64,000 nt of DNA. Origin: Aurelia coerulea. Lineage: Eukaryota > Cnidaria > Scyphozoa > Semaeostomeae > Ulmaridae. Below the pieces are notes generated by a model. That model had not been told where the DNA came from. It searched no databases and saw nothing but the letters and a program-made list of their open reading frames with translations. This document shows, piece after piece, positions 1 through 9,800 of the stretch. The stretch spans positions 16,474,501 to 16,538,500 of the forward strand of contig CM076960.1 in assembly GCA_039566865.1 (NCBI GenBank). Direction: 5' to 3'. Within the stretch, counting starts at the first letter, position 1. Each line of letters begins with the position of its first letter. A program made the position numbers and the translations under genes.

Positions 1-464
1 TCATCAGCGATCACTTGATCCCTTTTACGCTTCAATGATGATTTTTCAGGTGAAACATCATCGTCCTCTTTGTTAGTACCTTTCTGCTCTTTGATTTTCC
101 TTTCCTTGAGATCTTTGAGAAAATCTAGCGCAACACGTTTGTTCAACTGGTCACCTTGGGATGATGATAACCTACTACCATCTTCGGCATCATGTTCATA
201 ACTTTTCGTTCCGTCTTCTTCTAAGGAATATTTTGTGTATTTCTGGGGGTGCAAGACGTGATCAGGAACCATTGCTGGCCTTCGAGGTTTCCTGCGCTGC
301 TTCTCAGCAACATCTGCCTCCGAGAAAGGGTCATCTTTTGGGGTGACGTTTTCATGTTTTTGCTCCAAGGCCGTCAAGCTTCCAAATATGGCGTCGTTTC
401 TTGAGCGAAATTGTGCGTTTCCAGCTGGAAGAACGAAGGGATCTTTGTCTGGAGATTGTTCCAT
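1..464 (-). CDS. TSSC4: TSSC4-like U5 snRNP assembly factor, 5' part (C terminus outside window)
   Basis: Reads on the minus strand from ATG at 464-462 through the window edge as one open exon of 154 codons plus two bases. It is the first in-frame Met after an upstream in-frame stop. Visible TSSC4-family blocks are FRSRNDAIFGSL near residue 19 (family: a FSxRSxxIFDCL-like block), a basic-proline stretch, then MVPDHVLHPQKYTKYSLEED (family: PDYVAHPERWTKYSLED) and LNKRVALDFLKDLKERK. The last visible residues are basic (SLKRKRDQ). Known family role: TSSC4 is a nuclear factor that binds U5 snRNP proteins and helps assemble the tri-snRNP. The assignment rests on these blocks recalled from the family; most of the protein is low-complexity and poorly conserved. 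No intron is seen in this part. The C-terminal end and stop are missing. Confidence 0.8.
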   Translation of the reverse strand, partial: MEQSPDKDPFVLPAGNAQFRSRNDAIFGSLTALEQKHENVTPKDDPFSEADVAEKQRRKPRRPAMVPDHVLHPQKYTKYSLEEDGTKSYEHDAEDGSRLSSSQGDQLNKRVALDFLKDLKERKIKEQKGTNKEDDDVSPEKSSLKRKRDQVIAD

Positions 465-1891
465 AGTTATTTGCAAGATCTTCAGTAAGTATGCGTCCCT
501 ATGTTTGCTTTTAGGAGACAGGGGAAAAGTTTCCGCGTCGAACAACACACGAAAAACAAATTTAGGCCACTGTTAGTTACCATTTTGTGTTGTGGTTGTT
601 GTACACGGTTGTTGTAGCTGCTGTTGAGTTCCACTTTTTGACGTCATAACTGCAATGAGGTATCGCCGTCGACAAGTGCGATAAGTACTTTCGCGAAAGA
701 TATCAGGCCCGTAAGAGCGTTTTTCAGATTGTGAAGGAGGCACTTACTCGCGCCGAAGGTGCGAAGTTTGAGGGGGTCCGTGGGCGAAGCCCCCCGGACA
801 AATTTTTTGGCGCCATGCCCTATTTTCCTTTGGAAACGCCCTTCTCTGCATTGCTGAGGTGGCATTTCATGCTTGGAGGTTCTGGAGGCAAAATATGAAA
901 TTTATGAATCCAAATATATTTCAAACAGGCTAGCTAAAATCAAACTACGACAGGAAATGAATACTTCGTCAAGAGGAAAGATTTACTTGATATTTGATTT
1001 ACAAAAGACATCGCAAATTCTAGTAGTTTTGTTTAGATATGATTTAGATCATTGAAGTCTGGGTACTTTTCGTAGTTGAATTTTCTTGCATTGGAATCTC
1101 CAACAAATTCGTTTGCGATGCTGACAAGGTTGAGTTAATCAACTCTGTCCTTTGTGCACATGTTGCACCAGTTGAGGCGGTTGTTTGAGGCGGTTGTTTG
1201 TTGTTGTTGAGGGCTAAGGACCTCTCACTGATGATCAATTTTCTACGCTACTCTACTGCTTTCTTTTCAGAAAGGTTCTCCCCCAAATACATAAACTCCC
1301 CAAAAAGTGCCAGTTCGTTCAAACACAGGGCCGAAGCCAGTGGAGGTGGCTGGGTGAGGGGGGGGGCGGAGCGCCCCCAGAAGGCCATCTGTTGGAAATT
1401 TTACTCTACCTGTCTGATTTTTGTGTCGTCACGGGCCCACATTTAGAACATTTTATTGGGAAAATGATGCATAGAACATGAATTTATTGCCTTTCGAGGA
1501 TAAATTCTGACATGAATTTTGAATCTACAGCGTATTGTTGCTTCATATTCACTAATTTTGAAGGCTCCAACGTTGAAACTGTTGTTGCTGTTGATTTTGG
1601 CGTCGAAAAATTTTGGTTCTTTGCCCCCCTAAGACTTACAGGCTGGTATCGGGCCTGTTCAAACATCAAGAGAAGATTAATGATAGACTTGTTCCTTTGA
1701 ATCAAAACAATCTTGTTTAATGTCAAATGTGTGCTACTCAAATCCAAAAAATAGCCTGGAAAAACAAGATACATACAACACTGATTGGCAATCTAATATG
1801 CATCCCAGATGCTTTATGTGCTACATATATACATTTTTCAATAAATAGGTTTCTATCTTTTTTCTAGCCGTGCTCGAAGGACAATTTTGCT

Positions 1892-2010
1892 AAAGTCTGT
1901 CTCAAATTAGATCTCACCCGAGACTTGCGAAAACGCAAAATTCCTCTGCAAAACACTTCTATTGTTGTTATTCGCGGGCATTTGCAGGTGACATCTAATT
2001 TGAGACAGGA
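1892..2010. mobile_element. MITE, GTCTGTCTCAAAT family, copy 1
   Basis: About 120 bp with imperfect terminal inverted repeats: the left end AAAGTCTGTCTCAAATTAGA faces ATCTAATTTGAGACAG. The middle carries CGCGGGCATTTGCAGGTGACA-type sequence. Related copies lie at 11360-11484 and 50572-50692, with a fragment near 31710-31762. Too short to code; it probably depends on a transposase elsewhere. Confidence 0.6.
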
Positions 2011-2081
2011 TATAGTTTGCTACAGTCTTTGAAAATACTCGAGACACTAGATCTATCTTTTTACAGTGGCAATAAGATACA

Positions 2082-2246
2082 CACCCTCATTCACACTTGC
2101 AAATCAAACCAGCTTTAATTAAACAAGGTCAAGTTATCGAATGTTGCATTCTTATTGGTCAATCAGGCTAGTGTAAAGCATTTGATTGGTTGAAAGTTAA
2201 GCTTGTTTAGATAAAGCTGGTTTGACTGTGTCAGTGTGATACCCTA
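2082..2246. mobile_element. MITE, CCCT-CACA/CCAGC family, copy 1
   Basis: About 165 bp. The left end ACCCTCATTCACACTTGC followed by AAACCAGC faces GCTGGTTTGACTG followed by GTGTGATACCCT. The copy at 22489-22645 has the same ends and the same central motifs (ATTGGTCAATC-like and CAATCAAATGC-like). Non-coding. Confidence 0.6.
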
Positions 2247-2412
2247 TTCACATTGGCAAATTAAGCCTCAGGGAATCCACTACCAAGATTGCCTTCTAAA
2301 CGTAATATTCATTTCTTTCCTAGATATGATTGCGTAAAATCTGCCTCCTGAATGATATTTTGAAAATTCTCTTTGTTTTCCCTCGGCGATGTCAATGAAT
2401 TTTGTTCTCCGA

Positions 2413-2627
2413 GAGGTTGCTGTACGCTGATTCTATACAGATACTGTTGTTTTTAATATTTGACGAACTCAATTCAAGATTACCTTCCTAACCAAAAATG
2501 AGAGAGGTTCTGGGCCGAGAGCTTTGCTGTACGCTGATTCTATACAGATACTGTTGTTTTTAACATTTGATCGAACTACAATTCAACGTCATTTAAAACA
2601 TCCTACTTCTTCCTAACCAAAAATGAG
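2413..2627. repeat. Direct duplication of about 100 bp
   Basis: The stretch containing GCTGTACGCTGATTCTATAC, then AGATACTGTTGTTTTTAA, then TTCCTAACCAAAAATGAG appears twice, at about 2413-2505 and 2519-2627, with small differences. A local tandem duplication. Confidence 0.65.
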
Positions 2628-2767
2628 CAAATCGAAAGAAGAAGGATGATGGTTTGTTCACAAATTTTAATTTTCCTGTTGGGTGTTATCAAAACATTTA
2701 CTGCTGCTTTACGTAAATGGCAAGCTTCTATGCCTGGTAAAAATAATTTCCAAGGCAAGTTACCATT

Positions 2768-2891
2768 GCGGCTTTGTTTGTTTTGAATTACTGGTTGAGA
2801 GAATTTCCTTTGTCTGTGATCGCTAATCGCTTTGAATTGAGGTGTCAACAAAAGCAACTCATGCTATTGTATTACAAAATCTGCCCTTGTT
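2768..2891. mobile_element. Mutator-like foldback MITE, right-half fragment
   Basis: Matches the right arm of the element at 21550-22150: GCGGCTTTGTTTGTTTTGAA, then GGTTGAGAGAATTTCCTTTG, then TTTGAATTGAGGTGTCAA, ending AAAATCTGCCCTTGTT. The left arm is missing or very decayed. Confidence 0.7.
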
Positions 2892-3724
2892 TTATTGAAC
2901 CTTCCTTAATTTTCAAGGATTTCATTATGAAAGTTTCCATCTTTTGCTGTTAGATATTTCTTAACTTTATTGCTTCTTTCTAACATTGGCTCTGATACAG
3001 TATTTGTTCGGGATACTGGGAACTCCCCCTTTTGTAAATCACAATGGAAAAGACGTTAACTCTGATTGACTCGCTGATCAATGGAATGGGCGAAAATCTT
3101 TGGGGCATGCGCGAATTTACAAAGGAAGAATGAAGGACGATGACCCTGAAATCGCCACTACGCAGAGTCCAAAGATCTTAAAGAAAGTGTGCAATGGTAA
3201 ATAGGCTCCTCTACAAATAGAACAAAGAAATAACTCAGACACAGCATTGTTTCTTAGCAAGATAAAAATCTCATTCTTAGGCCACCCTTCGTTGACATTG
3301 TGTGCAACTTCGATTTGAATGGGGTATTTTTAGATTTTCTGCCCTCTGCAAATGCAAGCTTGTAACCTTGCACAAACCCTTTAAATGAGGGTCTAGCTCT
3401 TCTGGAGAAAATCCTAAATACTTTCACTGATAGTATCCCGAACAAGTATATTCCTTGGCTCACAAAATAATACTTGGCAACAAAAAAGTTCTGTTAGGCT
3501 CTCAAAACATAAGATTGCAGTTTAATGAATAAGCTCTCCATGGTCAGGCTCTCAAAACACGCAGCTTAATGAATAAGACCCTGAACTAAGTAACTGCCAA
3601 ATTCTGTTTACCTTGACGTACGAAATTGAAGAATTACCGACAGATAGAAATCTTATAAGCGAGGAATTACGAAGGCAAGCGTAACGAAGGACATACACGC
3701 ACTGATGGTCTGATTTTTGCATGC

Positions 3725-3730
3725 TTTATT
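3725..3730 (-). terminator. Polyadenylation signal of KIF17
   Basis: AATAAA on the minus strand (TTTATT as given), about 78 bases past the KIF17 stop codon at 3810-3808. The position fits a short 3' UTR. Confidence 0.55.
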
Positions 3731-3807
3731 AAACATACCACAGAGCTGATTGTAATTCTACCTACGATGATGCGAATAAACTAAAATCTTGCATCTAGTG
3801 ATATCTT

Positions 3808-6800
3808 TTAATCGTTTCCTTGCGTTTTCTTTTTCTTCTTTTTCTGGAACGCTGAAGGGGGCAAAGATTCAAGTTTCGATGGCCTTGGCAACGGATCAAG
3901 ACTCCTTGGTAATGAGTTCTTAGGTCCAGCGGGCGGTGTGACAGAGCCGTTAACCGAGTCATGACTTCGTAGCCTCTGTTGTGAGTCACCATCTCGCTTG
4001 CGTGCCAACTCAATCGATGTGGAAGACCCCTGCAACAGTCTGTCAGCTCTCTTCGATTTAAAATACGTTGCAGAGAAATCAACATTTGCATTTTTATCAA
4101 GATGCTTACGGAATTTATCATCATCATTACCATCAAAGTAATTTGCAGGCATATCACCACCATTCGCTACTTCTGCCTGTTGTTTTCTCCCAGCAGCGGG
4201 AGGCATTTGCCCTACAAGCCCTCCTCGCCCCCCTGGCATCACACCTCCCGGCAGTGTAGTTTTCTCTACAATTAACTCGGGTATCAGCCATTTTTGACTA
4301 GCCTCGTCCCATTCTGATTGTCTTTTGACTTTATCAACGTTGTAGTAATTACAATCCCTTCGAATACATGGTTGGACTTTGTCCATAATCTGTTTTTGTA
4401 GTTGTATGGTTTGTTCCATCTTGCGAATTGTTTCTAGATAATCCTGCCTGTCCCTTTCAAACTCAGCTTGCAAATCTTGTGTTTCTATCTCGGTCCCTTT
4501 TAACTGCTGCTCTAGTTTTTGGATCTGTACGAAGAGCAAAGAATAATTCAGAACTACGTAACTGTTTCAAAGAGCTTCCAACCTACCGGATTTATCCATT
4601 GCACAACAAGGACAGATTCGGTAAGACAATAGCACGAGTTGGTTTTGATTGACACCGCAATTCAAAGCGATTAGCGATCGCAGACAAAGGAAATTCTCTC
4701 AACCAAAGATTCAAAGCGAACAAAGCCGCAAAAGTTTCTCTGAAACCCAAGTAGCTAGCTCACTCGTTGTGCATTCCAGAAAAAGCTTTTAAGAGCAAAC
4801 GAGAGCGTATATCGAAAGAAGAAGGATGTATCTACACATCTACCTCGAGCATTCTATTTCTTTAGTTCAGAATGTGTAGATGTATCCTTCTTCTTTCGAT
4901 ATATGCTCGTGTTTGCTCTTAAGAACAATTTCTGGAGTGCACAACAAGCACGCTAGCTACTTGGATTTTGGAAAAACTTTTGCAGCCTTGTTTGTTTTTC
5001 TGGTTGAGAGATTTTCCTTTGTCTGCAGTCGCTAATCGCTTTGAATTGAGGTGTCAATCAGCGAAACTGTTTCTATTGTATTACAAAATCTGCCCTTGTT
5101 CCATTGGACTGTTTGACCAATCGTACAGGAAGAGCTATATAACCATTTATAGTAATAATACAGTTATTTATTGTTGGCAAAAGGAATAGTTTATAAACTA
5201 ACAAAGGTCAACTGGTGCTATCTATTTGCAATGTTCTGTTTCATCTGCATATCATACAATTACAAGTACAGATTAAATTAAAATCTCAGACAGACGACGC
5301 AATTGTAATCTGATTTTTTCAAACAACGCATACAGTTTTCTAGTTCACCTGGTATATTCTGACAAAACAGCCAACACATTAAAATTTGCTGTTTCGTCTA
5401 CTTACAGTGATGATATCATATCAGCTGTATGTCTTTCATTGGACTTGCTACAATGCCTGCCAAAAGTATTTCTTGACAATACGCAGTTCTAACCATAGCG
5501 CTCAGGTTTCAACACCTCCTCACCCCCGAAACAATGTTGATTTGCAAGGTTATTGTCTTAGCATTCCATCACAGTCACGAATCGTCCTGTCATCCCCATT
5601 CTACCATCACAGAACAACATTGTTCTGAGGGGGAGAGGGGGAAATCGCAAAAAAAAGGCAAAAATAGCAAAGGTGTTCCAAGACTTTTGGCAGGCATTGT
5701 ACGAGTCTCTCTCTTGTCAGCACAAGATGCAAAAGATAAACGCAGAGCAGAAAGAAACTCACTCGCATTGTACATCTTACGACTTGCACTGAGAAGAGAG
5801 AGAGGTTTGCAACAAGTCCAGTCTTTGATATTTCCCTCAAAATTCTCAATGCTATAATCTTTCAGGCTATCGAAACAACGAACCCACAACAAACTTTTTA
5901 TCTCACCTTTTTATCTTTGAATTTCAGTTCATCTTGCAAATTATCATAAACTTTCACCATAATTCCATCATCTTCCATATTCTCCACAGCTTTCATGAGT
6001 TTCTCTCGTTTCGCTTGGGCGTACTGTTTTCGAGCTTTACGTTTTTCTTTCAGCGTTTGATCGTTTCGTTTTTCACCACCAACCAATTGCTCTTGCAGCG
6101 AATGAAGGCGGCGCATAGCTTCTTCTTGTAACTGTTGCGCCACGGCGCCAATTTTCCCGCCTGTCGCGGGTGCAACTTGTTGTTCTGGAACATGGAAGTC
6201 CGGTTCAGATATCTGGCCATCTTTTTTTGTCACTGAGACTGAAAGTTCTTGTTGTGAGCCGGAAAGCTGCAGTGAAAAAATTTAGTCCTGTCAATCTTCT
6301 TGAAATATAGCTTCCTGTAGATTCTCAATTCATTCATTTAAACCTATTACAGAGTTGCAAAAGTCATCAATTGCTTCCATTTAACTGGGAGATAATTTGA
6401 AGACTGTTTCTAAACTCTATTCAAAAGAAAGTTTGGAAACAAAAGTTATTCAAAATAAATCTGAAACAAATGATAAAACCACGTTAACGATGGATTTTCT
6501 AAAGGAAACAACAAGAAGAGAAAACCTTATTCAAAATTCGTCACCTTCATGAAAAGATCTCATTTAAGAACTTCGAATAAAAGCATAGGTATATCCCAGT
6601 TTACAATTCGTTTTGGTACAGGCTGAAATATTCTGTTTTCAAGTTTCACATTTAACTGGTAATATAATAATCCAAACCATTCTTTATTGGCATGTAACAA
6701 TTTTTCTGGCAAATATTTTGTAACAATTTGAATGCATCTACTTTTCAAGGACCATTGTTACATATTCATATTTCTAACAAATTCAATATAAGGAGGGCCA

Positions 6801-9800
6801 AAAAAATGATGATAAGTGATTTTGTTACAGTGATTTTTCCGACCATCTTTTTTAAAAGCTCATGTCTCTGCCCTCAGTCGGTATATTCTATATTTTACTT
6901 AGTGCCGAATAAATGTCATCAAAAAAGAAGCATTCAGAAAGTTTCTCAGAAATGTTTTTAATTCGGGGTTAATTTTTTGGCCGAACCATTACTTGGTCAT
7001 TTAATTCTGAACCCAACACTGAATGCTCAAGCAGAAGAATCTTAAAGTGCCAAGGGACATAGGATAATTTTCTTGCTTGGGGGGAATCGCTTCTCACACA
7101 GGCACTTTCAAACTATTTGGAGGGGCATGATGCCTCTGCGCCCCTGGATCATAACGGCTCATTTCACTTGTTATGATTTTCCGAGCGGACGGAATTTTTC
7201 ACAATCAAAGCATTCTATTCAAAGTCATGCTATGTAATGTCATGATATGTCATGCGTAGCATTCTATTCAAATTCAAAGCAATTCAAATTAAAGGGGCTC
7301 CGTCGTCAAACAGTAAACTCGCACGTATGGCCGATTATCCATTATCCATTGTTCTCTGCAGTTTGTTTGGTGGCTTCACCCAAGCCACCAAAAAGCGACC
7401 GTTAAAAATCCACTTATATCCGAGCAATCGTAGAAGATATGAATGTTTGGTTTATTCCTTAGTGAAGTACAATGATTAATGCCCAAACAGCAACTTTCAT
7501 TTTGAAAAAAATACGAAAATCCTGTGTGATATCACCTTTCAAAAACTGCAAAAATCATCTTTTGTTTACATTTTGACGACGGAGCCCCTTTAAAAGCGAT
7601 ATTTTCTGTCATTTTCAATAGATTTTCAGTCCGCTCGGAAAATTTGACTGAGTTGAAATGAGCAGCCTTAAGCCTCTGAGCATCTCAAATACCTTATTTT
7701 TTAACGATCCAAGTCCCTTGAGAGCATCATTCTGAACTTTCTGTGCCTCTTTTTGTATTTGTTGTATCAATGATGGAGAATGCCGCTGTTTTTCTCTGAA
7801 AGCTTTTGTTCCTTCATCGCTTGAAGTTGGGGTTAGCTAAAATTAGGAAGACAAAAATGTTAATTCATTTTGTAAATTGATCAATTTTTAGCACAAACTT
7901 CTAACACCACTAGAAGACTGAAATAAAAAGGCCTTCAGTTAGGCTTATTACACGAGTCCTTGTTTTCGCTCCATCCCCCGACGATACCCTCCCACAAAAC
8001 AGTAATAATAATTCAATTCAATGGAGCAAAACTTAGACGAATGTCATCAGTCATGCCTTCAGTGCCACAGAGCGGTATGCTGTTAAATGCAAGCAGCTGC
8101 AAAAAATTTGCTCTGATAACAGCAAAGGATATTTGCCACCAATAAGAAAAAGGGCTGTTTTTGAGAAACCTAACGGCGGTGCTGGGAAACCCTGGCCATT
8201 CGGTTCAAAGCCATTCAAAGCATTCAGTTCAAAGAAATCCGTCACAGAATTTTAAAGTGACATTTTTAAAGATTCCACGAAATGGAACTTATGCTCACCT
8301 TTACAAAATTTATTCAAATTATCCACCCTACCCATTTTACTCCCGTAGAACCAAGCAAACTTCATCAGATAAAATCGGTTCTCACCTCATTTGAAGTCTC
8401 TGTCACACCTTCACTTCCTTTCTCTACTGGTGCAACATCTTTCGAAACTTCCTTCGGAACTTCATTCGAGACTTCCTTCGAGTCGTCTTGCTTTTCAAAA
8501 TCACTAACAATCTTCTCTGCTTCAGTCATGTGATCATATTCCTGTTGCACGTGATCAAGTTTATCCGAGTATTCCTTCTCCAGTTTATCAAGCTCGTCCT
8601 GAAGTTTCTGTTTACTTGATTGTTCCTTCTCAAACATATCCTGCAAATTCTTTAGCTTTTCTTCATATTCTTTTCTTATTTTGTCAGCTTCTTGTGCAAG
8701 AGCTTCAGTCTTTTCTTCCACGTCTTTATCTTGCGGAGGAGGGGCTGGTGTTATCATTGGCCTCGCAGCGACGACGGGTGCAGCCACTTCTCCACCTAAC
8801 CCAAGACTTGCTGAAATGATAAAAGGGGTGATTTTAAACCTGGGTGGGATGGTCTACAACCTAACATAACTTGAAAATTACTAACGGATGGCCTAAGAAA
8901 AAGGAAAACTCCGCTAAACCTGGAGATAGTTTAACCGGCATCCAAACTTGTATACCCATTCATCTAGAGAGTAGATTGCTTTTGGAAAATTCTGGAAATT
9001 TCAAGCAATTTTTTGTCCTGGTTGCGTTTTTGAAGGTAGGTAAAATTTGGAAAAATCTTCACGGGTTTGCTTTGTCTTCTTCGCTTATTCGCCGTCTCAT
9101 TGGTCCGTGAAAATGAGGCTTTGACGGTTTCAGCCATGGGCCACGAGCATTCGGCTATGTACGACAAATGATCCCTATGCTAGGAAAGATTTGGTCTGCA
9201 AGATACAAGATAACGCTTTGGCTGGTGTTGCAGTCCTGGTACCCGGGGGTGTACTTGATTTTCAATCGTACGGGGGTGTGCACTCCAAGTAAAACATTTT
9301 TCAACAGGCTTTAGAAATTTTCCCTCGAAATGATAGCCGGCTTTAGGAAAAATCGGCGAAAAGCATACCCCAAAACGTAAAAATCCGTCGAAATACAATG
9401 AAATATAACACTAGGACAACCGGCTTTAGAAAAATTGCCTTCTTTTGATACCCACCCGACGTTAGAAAAAAGAGGCGAAAACGATACCCGGAAAGGAGTG
9501 CACATCCCGGCAGCAAAATATACTAAGTACCACCCCCCCCCCGGGTCCTGGTATCATAAACTCTGTAACTCTCGTTGGGTTGGCACAACTCCAGAAAATA
9601 ATACGTGGAAACTCACTCAAAAGATCAGGGTTGATCTCCATTTGTCCCATGAGCATCTTCTTAAGCATTTCAATCTCTCCTTGGTATTGACGCAATAATG
9701 CATCCTTGGGGTCTTCATTGATCTTCGGTTTATTCTTGATATTCTTAGCTCTGTTTGCATATCTCAATGTACTCAATGTCTCATCATAGTTATTGTCAGC

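Larger units (their letters stand above)
465..3724. other. Intergenic region between TSSC4 and the 3' end of KIF17
   Basis: No convincing coding exon on either strand. It holds repeat fragments: a GC-rich hairpin around 775-799, MITEs at 1892-2010 and 2082-2246, a direct duplication at 2413-2627, and half of a Mutator-like foldback element at 2768-2891. The stretch 1330-1380 has a G run facing a C run, like other mobile elements in the window. The TSSC4 promoter must lie just above 464, but no TATA box is evident. Confidence 0.6.
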
